The notes beneath the pieces are model-generated. The model was given only the letters and a program-made list of their open reading frames with translations. It had not been told where the DNA came from and ran no database searches. A stretch of DNA of 64,000 nt from assembly GCF_041260665.1 (NCBI RefSeq), contig NZ_JBGCCT010000001.1:1-64000 (forward strand), given 5' to 3'. The position numbers were made by a program, and so were the translations under genes. This document shows, piece after piece, positions 51,285 through 59,656 of the stretch (position 1 is its first letter; each line of letters begins with the position of its first letter). Source of the stretch: Catenulispora sp. GP43. GTDB lineage: Bacteria; Actinomycetota; Actinomycetes; Streptomycetales; Catenulisporaceae.

Positions 51285-52547
51285 CTACTTCAGCTTCTTC
51301 CGCAACCCGCGATAAGCCCGGTCCGCCTTCCGCACCGCCAGGTGCAGCCCCGGCCGCTCCTCCAGCCGGTCGCGCCGCGTCAGGCCGGGGAGCGGCTCGC
51401 CGTTCGGGCCCAGTTGGGCACGCAGGCGCTCGATCTCGGCCTCCAGCTCCCGGACGCGCTTCTTGCCCGTCGATTCGGGCCACTCCGGGTAGGCGCTCAC
51501 CACCTTGCCGCGCGGGCGCTTGTACGCCTCCAGCAGCTGCGCCGCCACGACCTTGCTGTCGTGGCGCTGCGTGACCCAGGTCAGGCCTTCGGCGCGCAGC
51601 CGGGCGCGCTCCGCCGGGTCGGCGGCCAGTTTGCGGACCACCTCGGCGAGGGTGGCGCCGGTGGCCTCGACGATCGGTACTTCCGACACCGGGGTGCCAG
51701 GCATCGCCTCGCGGGCGCGGACGCGTTCGTGGATGTGCGCGATCGCGATCGCGCCGCTGGCCATCGCCTCGCAGGAGACCACGCCGTGGTCGCCGATGGT
51801 CAGGGAGTCGACCACCAGGTCCGCCTTGGCGAACTCAGCCTTCACCTGGTCGCGGGTCAGGCCGGACAGCGGGCGGTAGACGATCACGCCCTCGTCGTGC
51901 AGCGGCCGCAGGGCGGCGTCGACCAGGTCGGAGCCCTTGGTGGCGCGGCGGGAGGGCATGTGGACCACCACCGGGACGGCCGGTTCGGCGCCGCGCGTGG
52001 TGCGCCAGGCTGCGACGTCCAGGGCCAGCGGGACCAGTTCGGCGTCGGGGACGTAGTCCGGCAGGCCCGCGGTGGAGACGAACATCGCGTCGCAGAAGCG
52101 GCGGGCCACGGAGACCCGGGCCAGGATGGCGTCCTCGTCGACGTTCGCGCCGGCCAGGTACGAGTCGGGCTCGCGCTCGGCGTGGACCGAGGGCAGCCGG
52201 ACGTCCGAGCCGTGCCAGTGCATGTAGACCCGCTTGCCGAGCGAGCGCAGCAGCGGCAGGTCCCACAGCTCGGGCAGCACCGGCTCCTTGGCGTCCAGCA
52301 GGCCGCGGCCGTACTGCAGGTGGAACACATCGAAGCCGCGCACGGCCTCGTCGAGCGCCTGCCAGCGGTACATCGGATCGGCCAGCAGCCGGTCCTGCTC
52401 CCACTCGCGGTCCGGGCGCAGGCCGAACGCCGGCTCGCCGAACGACCACACCTGCGCGTCCACGCCTTGCGCGCGCAGCGCCTTGGCCCACTCGGACGGC
52501 TGGCCGGCGATGTCCCTGGGGGCGTACAGGACGCGGAGCTTCGACAC
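51285..52547 (-). CDS. GT-B fold glycosyltransferase with C-terminal coil
   Basis: 420 aa from GTG. LRVLYAPRDIAGQPSEWAKAL at the start, MHWHGSDVRLPSVHAE, VPVVVHMPSRRATKGSDLVDAAL and ADLVVDSLTIGDHGVVSCEAMASGAIAIA are shared with the GT at 48737-50248. The C-terminus (RVRELEAEIERLRAQLG) is a short predicted coiled coil, then a basic tail. No membrane helices. Probably part of the same glycan pathway. Confidence 0.82.
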   Translation of the reverse strand: MSKLRVLYAPRDIAGQPSEWAKALRAQGVDAQVWSFGEPAFGLRPDREWEQDRLLADPMYRWQALDEAVRGFDVFHLQYGRGLLDAKEPVLPELWDLPLLRSLGKRVYMHWHGSDVRLPSVHAEREPDSYLAGANVDEDAILARVSVARRFCDAMFVSTAGLPDYVPDAELVPLALDVAAWRTTRGAEPAVPVVVHMPSRRATKGSDLVDAALRPLHDEGVIVYRPLSGLTRDQVKAEFAKADLVVDSLTIGDHGVVSCEAMASGAIAIAHIHERVRAREAMPGTPVSEVPIVEATGATLAEVVRKLAADPAERARLRAEGLTWVTQRHDSKVVAAQLLEAYKRPRGKVVSAYPEWPESTGKKRVRELEAEIERLRAQLGPNGEPLPGLTRRDRLEERPGLHLAVRKADRAYRGLRKKLK

Positions 52548-52556
52548 GGACCGACC

Positions 52557-53396
52557 CTACTCGCTCGGCACCGGCGGCGGCGAGATCTTCCACTCCCCGC
52601 CCAGGTCCGCGGTCTGGCGCTCCGGCGCTTCGCGGGTCCGGCCGAACAGGTACAGCTGGTCGCCCTCGCCGGTCGGGTCGACCCAGGCCACCGTGTCCGG
52701 GCCGCCGTGGAAGACGATCTCCGAGGCCAGCTCGCGCCAGACGCGGAAACCGAGCTCGGGCATGGTCGCGCGGATCCTGTCCGCCACCGCGTCGAAGTCG
52801 TCGTCCCAGTTCTCGGCCATCCAGCCGAAGGAGAACAAGAGGGTCCGGACCGCGACGAGCAGAGCGAACTCCGACAGCGAGTCCGCCTGGACCTCCCATC
52901 CCTCCTCGGTGGCCAGGACGTACGCCCGCGGGTCGTCGAGGTGGGCCTCGGCGCTCTGGTACCCCCAGTACGCGCAGCCCTGGTTCTCGATCACGACGCT
53001 GCACATGCGCAGGTCGTCCGGATCCACCACCAGCGGGCTGTCCGGGGCCAGCGCCTCGACATCGCCGTTCCCCGGAGGGGCGGTGATCCACTCCGGCGGC
53101 CAGTCGTGCTGCATCCCGTGCTTGACCCGGCGGTCGGCGAACGAGTTCTCCGGCAGCTTCCACCACTCGCGCAGGGCCGCCGGGATCCTTTCCGCCGGCA
53201 CGAGCCGGTCGTCGCCGTCGCGGTAGACCGGCTCCCCGTCGTTCCAGCGTTCGGCGCCCTCCGGGTCGAACCCCCACTCGCGGTGGAACTCCTGATACAG
53301 ATCCCAGCGCTTGGCCGGGTCCTGATTCGCCCGCTGGGCGGCCAGACGCTCGGCGAACCGGCCGTAATCAATCGCCTCGCGGGGTGAGGCGCTCAT
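52557..53396 (-). CDS. SUKH/SMI1-KNR4-like protein
   Basis: 279 aa from ATG at 53394-53396. The pattern LVPAERIPAALREWWKLPE, then MCSVVIENQGCAYWGYQS and LSEFALLVAVRTLLF resembles the SMI1/KNR4 (SUKH) superfamily, whose bacterial members are often immunity proteins for polymorphic toxins. No toxin gene lies next to it; the neighbours are glycosyltransferases. The start overlaps the end of the upstream GT4 gene by 29 bases, so it is translated with it. The family call is by pattern only. Confidence 0.6.
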   Translation of the reverse strand: MSASPREAIDYGRFAERLAAQRANQDPAKRWDLYQEFHREWGFDPEGAERWNDGEPVYRDGDDRLVPAERIPAALREWWKLPENSFADRRVKHGMQHDWPPEWITAPPGNGDVEALAPDSPLVVDPDDLRMCSVVIENQGCAYWGYQSAEAHLDDPRAYVLATEEGWEVQADSLSEFALLVAVRTLLFSFGWMAENWDDDFDAVADRIRATMPELGFRVWRELASEIVFHGGPDTVAWVDPTGEGDQLYLFGRTREAPERQTADLGGEWKISPPPVPSE

Positions 53397-54534
53397 AGAT
53401 CCCCCTCAGGACTACGGAATCGGCTTCCCAGCTCAGGGCCGGGGCTGCCGCGCGCACGTTGACCGCGTACGTCGCGTAGTTGTCCGCGACCTCCTGCAAC
53501 GCGGCGGCCAGCGACGCGGGATCGCCCGGCGTGTACAGGGCGCCCAGCTTGTGCTCCTCGACCACCCGGCGCAGTTCCTGCACGTCGGTGCCGACCACCG
53601 GGACGCCGGCGCGCACGGCGTGGAAGAGCTTGTTCGGCATCGCCAGGCGGTGGTTCAGCCACTTGTCGGAGTGCGTGACCAGCGAGATGCCCAGCTCCCG
53701 CAGGAGCGCGTCCACCTCGTCCACCGGGAGCGCGCCGACCACCTCGGCGGCCTTGGCGTTGTACGAGCCCAGATACGTGTCGTCGGCCGGGCCGGCGATG
53801 ACGATCCGCAGCGGCTTCACCAGTTCCGACGCGCCGGCGATGGCCTCCAGTTCGCGGAAGGGCGCGATGCGCCCCGCGTACACGGCGCCGGTCACCGTCT
53901 TCGGCGGGTCGACGGGGCCGCCCTCGGGCAGCGGGAAGGTGTTGCGGACGACCTCGACGTGCCGCCAGCCGTAGGCCTCGCGCAGCGCGTCGGCCACGCC
54001 CTCGCCCACGGTGATCACGGTCGCCGCACGGGCCCCCCACGCCTGCTCCTGCTTGGCCTCCCGGCGCTTCTGCAACGGCGCCGGACGGCCGACGCGCGGC
54101 CGGCCCTGCCACAGCTCGTGGGTGTCGTAGACGAGCGGGACGCGCTTGTCGCGCGCCAGCTCCACACCGAGCGACAGGGTGTTGAAATCGTGCGCGTGCA
54201 CGACGTCGAACTCCTGCCCGGCGGCCAGTTCCCCGGCCTTGGCCCGCCAGGAGGCGAAGGCCGAGTTGCGGTGCTGCGGCAGCAGCAGCCAGCGCGCGAC
54301 ACGCAGGTGCGGGGGCAGCTTGCGGCGCGCGCCGAGCGATTCGGCGCCCTGCTTGCGGAACGCCGAGCCGGCGCCGACGCTGGCCACCGTGACGCCCTCC
54401 GGCGGCTCGTAGCCGGTCGAGACGTCCTTGCCGATGACGTGGACCGCGTGGCCCGCGGCGGCCAGCGCCGCGGCCTCGCGCATCACCCGGGTGTCGGTCG
54501 CGACATTGGAGATGACGAGCATCAGGATGCGCAT
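53368..54534 (-). CDS. GT4 family glycosyltransferase
   Basis: 388 aa. GT-B signature: MRILMLVISNVATDTRVMREAAALA, FDVVHAHDFNTLSLGVELA, VPLVYDTHELWQGRPR in the acceptor domain; TGAVYAGRIAPFRELEAIAG and NHRLAMPNKLFHAVRAGVPVVGTD in the donor domain. Starts six bases after the stop of the GT2 gene on the same strand, forming one operon with it and the SUKH-like gene. Sugar unknown. Confidence 0.9.
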   Translation of the reverse strand: MRILMLVISNVATDTRVMREAAALAAAGHAVHVIGKDVSTGYEPPEGVTVASVGAGSAFRKQGAESLGARRKLPPHLRVARWLLLPQHRNSAFASWRAKAGELAAGQEFDVVHAHDFNTLSLGVELARDKRVPLVYDTHELWQGRPRVGRPAPLQKRREAKQEQAWGARAATVITVGEGVADALREAYGWRHVEVVRNTFPLPEGGPVDPPKTVTGAVYAGRIAPFRELEAIAGASELVKPLRIVIAGPADDTYLGSYNAKAAEVVGALPVDEVDALLRELGISLVTHSDKWLNHRLAMPNKLFHAVRAGVPVVGTDVQELRRVVEEHKLGALYTPGDPASLAAALQEVADNYATYAVNVRAAAPALSWEADSVVLRGIYERLTPRGD

Positions 54535-54540
54535 GCGCGG

Positions 54541-55599
54541 CTACTTCTTCGGGGTCTTGCCGGTGGCCTTGGCCAGCCGGGTCGGGGAGGTGAGGAAGCC
54601 GTAGGCCCAGGAGCCGTGCATGGTGGCCAGCACCAGCGGCAGCCGGGCCCGGACGCCCGGGGGCAGGCCGCGCGATTCGCGCAGGGCGCCGGCGGTGAGC
54701 GCACCGAAGTAGCCGACGGGGATCACGAAGCCGAGCGCCGCTATGCCCGGGCCGCCGGTGAGGCCGGCCAGGCCGACGACGGTGCCGGTGGCGACCGCAA
54801 GCAGCGCTCCGGGCGGGGCCAGGTAGCGGAGGTTCGCGGTGCCGGCGTGGGTGCGCATCACCACGCGCCGCCAGCGGCCGTACTCCTTGTACTGCTTGGC
54901 CAGCGCCTTCAAGGTCGGGCGCGGCCGGTAGGTCACCGACAGGCCCGGGTCGAACCAGATCAGCCGGCCGGACTCGCGGATGCGGTAGTTCAGCTCCCAG
55001 TCCTGGGCCCGGGTGAAGTGCTCGTCGTAGCCGCCGAGCTCGTCGAGCACGTCGCGGCGGAACACGCCGAGGTAGACGGTGTCCGCCGGGCCGCCCTCGC
55101 CGCCGGTGTGGTTGGGGGCGTTGCCGACGCCCAGCTTGCTGGTCATGGCGCGGGCGACGGCCTGCTCGAAGACGGTGACGCCCTCGGCGCGCATGACGCC
55201 GCCGACGTTGGCCGCGCCGGTCTGCTCCAGCAGCCGGACGGCGGTGGCGATGTAGCCGGGGACGAGTTCGCCGTGGCCGTCGACGCGGACCACGATGTCG
55301 TGCTTGACCACGGCCAGCGCCGCGTTCAGCGCGGCGGGGGTGCGGCCGGTGGGGTTCGGCACGTTGCGCACGCGCGGATCGGCCGCCGCCAGGTCGTCGG
55401 CGATCTGCTGGGTGCGGTCGGTGCTCGGGCCGATCGCCAGGATCAGCTCCAGCTCGCCGGGGTAGCCCTGGGCCAGCACGCCGTTGACCGCGAAGGCGAG
55501 GTGGCGCTCCTCGTTGAGGACCGGCATGATCACCGAGACCGCCGGCCAGGCGGTCTTGTGCTCCTCAACGGGCGCCGCGGAGGGTTCTGAGACGTTCAT
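54541..55599 (-). CDS. GT2 family glycosyltransferase with C-terminal membrane helices
   Basis: 352 aa. GT-A domain with VSVIMPVLNEERHLAFAV, the sugar-nucleotide region VVRVDGHGELVPGYIATA (DGH instead of DxD, usual in this ExoA-like subgroup), VYLGVFRRDVLDELGGYDEHF and the acceptor motif RAQDWELNYRIRESG. Three hydrophobic helices (about 253-315) anchor the C-terminus. Head gene of the GT2-GT4-SUKH unit; a 22-bp tandem repeat array lies upstream of its start. Confidence 0.9.
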   Translation of the reverse strand: MNVSEPSAAPVEEHKTAWPAVSVIMPVLNEERHLAFAVNGVLAQGYPGELELILAIGPSTDRTQQIADDLAAADPRVRNVPNPTGRTPAALNAALAVVKHDIVVRVDGHGELVPGYIATAVRLLEQTGAANVGGVMRAEGVTVFEQAVARAMTSKLGVGNAPNHTGGEGGPADTVYLGVFRRDVLDELGGYDEHFTRAQDWELNYRIRESGRLIWFDPGLSVTYRPRPTLKALAKQYKEYGRWRRVVMRTHAGTANLRYLAPPGALLAVATGTVVGLAGLTGGPGIAALGFVIPVGYFGALTAGALRESRGLPPGVRARLPLVLATMHGSWAYGFLTSPTRLAKATGKTPKK

Positions 55600-55634
55600 C
55601 GTCGGTCAGATTACCGGCCGACCCTGAACGCTTG

Positions 55635-55723
55635 GACCAGAAGCACAGAACGCCGGGAACAGAAGCACAGAACGCCGGGGACAGAAGCCCAGAACGCCGG
55701 GACCAGAAGCTACAGAACGCCCG
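55635..55723. repeat. 22-bp tandem repeat, four copies
   Basis: Four head-to-tail copies of a unit close to GACCAGAAGCACAGAACGCC followed by GG start at 55635, 55657, 55679 and 55701 (the last is 23 bases). It lies in the 139-base gap between the ACT-domain gene and the GT2 gene, about 35 bases before the GT2 start. Confidence 0.88.
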
Positions 55724-55738
55724 GAGCACAGGCAGCTC

Positions 55739-56122
55739 TCAGTCGACGGTGTGCCCGGCCGCCCGCAGCGCCTCGACCGCGCGCTCGGTGTCGGCTTCGG
55801 GCACCAGCACCAGGTCGGCGTGGTAGGTCGAGGCGACGAACACCGGAACCGCGGCGCCGGCCAGCGGCTCCAGCAGCGCGGCGAGCATCCCGGGCAGGTC
55901 CAGGCCGTGCGCGGTGTCGCCGCCGTAGAGCGCGCGCCACAGCCCGGCCGCGCCGTCGCCGCTCTGGTGCTCGACGACCTCGCGGACCACCGTCAGCCCT
56001 TCGGGCGCCCGGACCTGCGCGATCCAGCCGTTCGGCGGGGCGACGGCGGCGGGCAGGTGCTCGACCGCGAAGCGGCCGGGGACCAGGCGCAGGCGCTGGG
56101 CGCGGTCGGCGGCGCCGGTCAC
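55739..56122 (-). CDS. ACT-domain-containing protein
   Basis: 127 aa. LRLVPGRFAVEHLPA, PNGWIAQVRAPEGLTVVREVV and a C-terminal VPVFVASTYHADLVLVPEADTERAVEALRAAGH form the two-ACT arrangement of small amino-acid-binding proteins (ACT_7/CASTOR-like). FVASTYHADLVLV is the most characteristic stretch. Its start overlaps the stop of the upstream thioesterase gene by four bases. Probably a ligand sensor; ligand unknown. Confidence 0.82.
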   Translation of the reverse strand: MTGAADRAQRLRLVPGRFAVEHLPAAVAPPNGWIAQVRAPEGLTVVREVVEHQSGDGAAGLWRALYGGDTAHGLDLPGMLAALLEPLAGAAVPVFVASTYHADLVLVPEADTERAVEALRAAGHTVD

Positions 56123-56733
56123 CGCCCGGCCTCCGCCTTCGCGGCGGACTGCCCGGCCTGTTCGATTTGTCCGTTCTGCCCGGTCCCGGCGGCACCGACG
56201 GCCTGCCCGGCTCCGGCCCGCGCGGCCTGGATGGCGCGGCGGCGGGCCAGCCGGTGGCTGCGGCGGATCTCGGCCTCGCCGTGCCGGCGGCGGTCCAGGT
56301 CGGTCTCCAGAACCAGCGGCGGCACCGAGCGCGGCTGGCCCTTGTCGTCGACGGCGACGAACACCAGGTAGGCGCTGGCCACGTGGCGCGGGGCGGTGCC
56401 GGCCTCGTTCCAGGGCTCGGCCATCACCCGGACGCCGACCTCCATCGAGGTCGCGCCCACCCAGTTCACCTGCGCGTAGGCGTGGACCAGGTCGCCGACC
56501 CGGACCGGGTTCAGGAACTGCATCTCGTCCATCGCGGCGGTGACCGCCGGGCCGCCGGAGTGCCGGCCGGCCACGGCGCCGGCGACGTCGTCGACGAACT
56601 TCATGACCACCCCGCCGTGGACGGTGCCCAGGAGGTTCACCTCGGTGGGGCCCATGATGTGGGACAGCATGGTGCGCGAGGCGGCGGTGGTGCGGGGCGC
56701 GGGGCTCGGATTGCTCGGGGCGTCATCGGTCAC
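56119..56733 (-). CDS. acyl-CoA thioesterase (hotdog fold, YciA/ACOT-like)
   Basis: 204 aa. LGTVHGGVVMKFVDDVAGAVAGRHSGGPAVTA carries the HGG and acidic residue of the YciA-type active site, followed by FLNPVRVGDLVHAYAQVNWVGATSMEVGVRV. About 60 residues of low-complexity Arg/Ala/Gln-rich tail follow the domain. Hydrolyses acyl-CoA in the cytosol; chain length not assignable. Coupled to the ACT-domain gene by a four-base overlap. Confidence 0.88.
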   Translation of the reverse strand: MTDDAPSNPSPAPRTTAASRTMLSHIMGPTEVNLLGTVHGGVVMKFVDDVAGAVAGRHSGGPAVTAAMDEMQFLNPVRVGDLVHAYAQVNWVGATSMEVGVRVMAEPWNEAGTAPRHVASAYLVFVAVDDKGQPRSVPPLVLETDLDRRRHGEAEIRRSHRLARRRAIQAARAGAGQAVGAAGTGQNGQIEQAGQSAAKAEAGR

Positions 56734-56890
56734 CCCTTCAGCGTAGATCGTCCCGGGACGTGCCTCGATCCGGGCATCGGTCCCGATGCGCCGGACGCGA
56801 TAGCGCCGGTGAGGGGCGGGTAAGGGCTACCCACGCCGCGCTCCCGGAGACAAAATGTCAGGGAGCGGACACTGACAGGGGGCGCCTGGC

Positions 56891-57658
56891 ATGACTCAGA
56901 ACATCTCCGCGCGACGCGGGGCGGCCATAGCGGGGTTCGCAGCGCTGGTGCTGTTGGTGCTGCTCGCCGCCTTCGACAACCAGTGGACCGGCCATTGGCG
57001 CGAAGGCCGTGCCGCAGAGGGCGGCGACACCACCCACAGCTGGATCGCCGCCCCGGTCAGGGGCCTGAGCGCGCTGGCCTGGCGGGCCACCAAGGAGACG
57101 GGCGAACCGAGCCGGCTGTTCTTCGGCACGCTCGCCGCACCGGTGATCGCGGTGGTCCTGACCTTCCTGCTGCTGATGCTGGTCTGCCGCGGCGTCGGTG
57201 CCGTGCGCGGCCGCTGGTCGCTGTTCCTGGGCGCCTGGTTCGTCACCGGGCTGGCCGCGGCCGTGGCGCTGATCGTGGGCACGTCGATCGCCGGCATGGG
57301 CGGCGCCCAGGCGAAGCGCGGGGACATCTACTACGCGCTGACCTCGTCGGGCCTGGCGTTCGGGCTCTTCGCGGGCTGGCTGGTCGGCTTCGTGGCGGTG
57401 CTGGTGTACGGCTCGACCGAGGTCGCCGAGGAGGACCGGACGACGCGGGAGTATCCGACCAGCCCGCTCGAGGACTACTCGGACTACTCGGATTACTCGT
57501 TCAGCCCGACCTCGCCGTACTCCTCGGGATCCTCGGGCTCGTCGGGCTCTTCCGGCTCCGCAAGCTCCTCGTACTCGTCGGAGTCGGTGAACGCCCCGAC
57601 GGAGATCGCGACGCCGCCGCAGGAGAACGACCCGTACGGCGGCGCGCGGCCCTACTGA
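56891..57658 (+). CDS. hypothetical four-helix membrane protein with Ser/Tyr-rich tail
   Basis: 255 aa. Helices at about 11-27 (AAIAGFAALVLLVLLAAF), 75-100, 115-137 and 155-180, with an extracellular loop after the first. The last 80 residues are low-complexity: EDYSDYSDYSFSP and repeated SGS units, then NDPYGGARPY. Family not recognised. Divergent from the thioesterase gene and followed closely by the convergent reductase gene. Confidence 0.7.
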   Translation: MTQNISARRGAAIAGFAALVLLVLLAAFDNQWTGHWREGRAAEGGDTTHSWIAAPVRGLSALAWRATKETGEPSRLFFGTLAAPVIAVVLTFLLLMLVCRGVGAVRGRWSLFLGAWFVTGLAAAVALIVGTSIAGMGGAQAKRGDIYYALTSSGLAFGLFAGWLVGFVAVLVYGSTEVAEEDRTTREYPTSPLEDYSDYSDYSFSPTSPYSSGSSGSSGSSGSASSSYSSESVNAPTEIATPPQENDPYGGARPY

Positions 57659-57664
57659 GCGCTG

Positions 57665-58222
57665 TCAGTCCTGCGGCCCGTACACCACGTGCAGCGTGCC
57701 GGACTTGAAGACGTCGCACTTGATCAGCCGCAGCTTGATCGGCTCGTCGAGGTCGTCCTGCCACAGCCGCAGGCCGCGGCCCAGGGCGATCGGGTGGACG
57801 AACAGGTGCAGCTCGTCCAGGAGTCCGGCGCGCAGCAGCTGGCGCACCACCGAGACCGACCCGGACACCGAGACCGGGCCGCCCTCGCCGGCCTTGAGCT
57901 CGCGGACGAAGTCCAGCAGGTCGCCGGGCACCTGCTCGGAGTTGCGCCAGGTGAAGTCGAGCTGCTCGTGCGAGACGACGATCTTGCGCGCGTCGCCGAG
58001 GAGCTTGGCGAGCTCCACGTCCTGACCGGCCGCCTCCCGGGCCGGCCAGGCCTCGGCGAAGCCGTCGTAGGTCGTGCGCCCGAACAAGATCGTGTCGGAG
58101 CCGCCGACCAGCTCCATGACGGCCGCGCCGAGCTCGTCGCAGAAGTACGGGAAGTGCCATTCGTGGGGCTCGGCCACGACGCCGTCGGCGGCGGAGAACA
58201 GGCCCGCGGTGATGGTGCGCAT
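57665..58222 (-). CDS. dihydrofolate reductase-like / RibD C-terminal domain protein
   Basis: 185 aa. AGLFSAADGVVAEPHEWHFPY, SDTILFGRTTYDGFAEAWPA, the cofactor strand GGPVSVSGSVSVVRQLL and ELHLFVHPIALGRGLRLW match the DHFR-like RibD C-terminal family of small NADPH-binding reductases, numerous in actinobacteria. The substrate is unknown; not the housekeeping DHFR. Confidence 0.87.
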   Translation of the reverse strand: MRTITAGLFSAADGVVAEPHEWHFPYFCDELGAAVMELVGGSDTILFGRTTYDGFAEAWPAREAAGQDVELAKLLGDARKIVVSHEQLDFTWRNSEQVPGDLLDFVRELKAGEGGPVSVSGSVSVVRQLLRAGLLDELHLFVHPIALGRGLRLWQDDLDEPIKLRLIKCDVFKSGTLHVVYGPQD

Positions 58223-58353
58223 GATGTTCGCTCCTGGAGGTCGTCGGTCGCTTCACGGGGTCAGACGGCGCGGCCGTGCGGAACTCATCGATCCCGGCGG
58301 CGGACTTCGCGCCGGATCGATGAATCCGCGTCCCGCGCGGGGTCTGTAATGGC

Positions 58354-58566
58354 GTGGGACCCATAGAGCGCTACGACGTGTCGACGATCGAACGGCCGAC
58401 CAGGGAGGATCTGGAACAGCTCGCGCGTCGGCGGCTCGAGGCCCGGCGGCGAGGGTGCGAGCTGCTGCTCACCGGGGTCGGCGAGCGGCTGCGGCTGCTG
58501 CTGGCGGTGACCGGGCTGGACGAGGTGTTCCTGATCGGCGAGACGCCGCCGGAGACAGAAGGCTGA
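58354..58566 (+). CDS. 70-aa hypothetical protein, STAS-like C-terminus
   Basis: 70 aa from GTG (GTG at 58378 also possible). An Arg/Glu-rich helix (REDLEQLARRRLEARRRGCELLL) is followed by TGVGERLRLLLAVTGLDEVFLIG, which resembles the last helix and strand of a STAS anti-sigma-antagonist domain. Either a degenerate remnant of such a gene or a small orphan. Divergent from the reductase gene. Confidence 0.45.
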   Translation: MGPIERYDVSTIERPTREDLEQLARRRLEARRRGCELLLTGVGERLRLLLAVTGLDEVFLIGETPPETEG

Positions 58567-58581
58567 GGCCGGCGGGGGGAA

Positions 58582-59571
58582 CTACGCCGGGCTGCCGTCG
58601 GCCGGAAGCCGCGCCGGCACGCCGAACAGCGGGAACAGCCGCTCGGTGTCCAGGTAGTTGCCGATGCCGGCGAGCTGCCCGTCCCGGATCTCCAGGACCA
58701 TGATCGCCCACGGCGTCCAGCCGTCCCCGTCCTCGGCGGCCCGGTACTGCGCGAACGCCGGCATGCCGTTGGCCTCGACCGGCAGCAGCCGCGAGCCCCG
58801 GCAGCCGCCCCCGGCGCCGTTCCACCAGGCCCGCAGCTCGTCGACGCCGCGCAGCCACAGCTGGTAGGGCGGCATGTTGAGCGAGACGTCGGCGCGCAGC
58901 AGCGCGGTCAGGCCATCGATGTCGAAGGCCTCGAAGGCCTTCACGTACTTGGCCAGGAACTCGCGCTGCTCCTCGTCCAGCGGCTTGGCGGTGTCCCCGC
59001 TCGCGGCGCTCTCCTCGGCCAGGGTGGCCCGGGCCCGCTGCAGGGCGCTGTTGACCGAGGCCACCGTGGAGTCCAGCAGCTCGGCGGTCTCGGCCGCCGA
59101 CCAGGCCAGCACATCGCGCAGGATCAGCACCGCGCGCTGGCGCGGCGCGAGCTTCTGCAGCGCCGCGATGAAGGCCAGCCGGATGCTCTCCCGGCCGACG
59201 GCCACCTCGGCGGGGTCGCCGGCGAGCACGCGGTCGTCCGGGACCGGCCCGACCCAGATGTTCTCCTCCAGCCGCGCCAGGTTCGGCGCGGTCGCCGAGC
59301 CCGGCGAGAACAGGTCCATCGGCCGGGCCCGCCGCTGCGCGGCCGGCGCCATGTCCAGGCAGACGTTCGTCGCGATGCGGTAGAGCCACGTCCGCAGCTG
59401 CGAGCGCCCCTGGAACCCGTCGAACTTGGACCAGGCGCGCAGCAGCGTCTCCTGCACCGCGTCCTCGGCCTCGAAAGCGGAGCCCAGCATGCGGTAGCAG
59501 TACGCGGTCAGCTCCCGGCGGAAGGGTTCGAGCTGATCGGCGACGGCGTCGCGCTCTGTGGTCGTGGACAT
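58582..59571 (-). CDS. ECF RNA polymerase sigma factor with SnoaL-like C-terminal domain (SigX5-like)
   Basis: 329 aa from ATG at 59569-59571 (ATG at 59581-59583 is also possible). Sigma region 2 (RRELTAYCYRMLGSAFEAEDAVQETLLRAWSKFDGF) and region 4 (LQKLAPRQRAVLILRDVLAWSAAETAELLDSTVASVNSALQRARATL) are followed by about 120 residues of SnoaL/NTF2-like fold (FLAKYVKAFEAFDIDGLTALL, MPPYQLWLRGVDELRAWW). Sigma factors of this class carry the sensor domain in cis instead of using an anti-sigma factor. A 17-base direct repeat lies just upstream. Regulon unknown. Confidence 0.88.
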   Translation of the reverse strand: MSTTTERDAVADQLEPFRRELTAYCYRMLGSAFEAEDAVQETLLRAWSKFDGFQGRSQLRTWLYRIATNVCLDMAPAAQRRARPMDLFSPGSATAPNLARLEENIWVGPVPDDRVLAGDPAEVAVGRESIRLAFIAALQKLAPRQRAVLILRDVLAWSAAETAELLDSTVASVNSALQRARATLAEESAASGDTAKPLDEEQREFLAKYVKAFEAFDIDGLTALLRADVSLNMPPYQLWLRGVDELRAWWNGAGGGCRGSRLLPVEANGMPAFAQYRAAEDGDGWTPWAIMVLEIRDGQLAGIGNYLDTERLFPLFGVPARLPADGSPA

Positions 59572-59583
59572 GTTTTTCACCAT

Positions 59584-59619
59584 AACCCGGGGATCCGACA
59601 GCAACCCGGGGATCCGACA
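59584..59619 (-). promoter_or_regulatory. 17-bp direct repeat upstream of the ECF sigma gene
   Basis: On the minus strand TGTCGGATCCCCGGGTT occurs twice, separated by two bases, ending 12-13 bases before the sigma factor start. It may be the autoregulated promoter or an operator. Confidence 0.5.
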
Positions 59620-59656
59620 CCGCGGACGCCGGTCGCGGAAACCGCCGGCGGAACGG

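Noticed and set aside
55635-55723. CRISPR array
   Set aside because: The units are directly adjacent without spacers and no cas genes are present.
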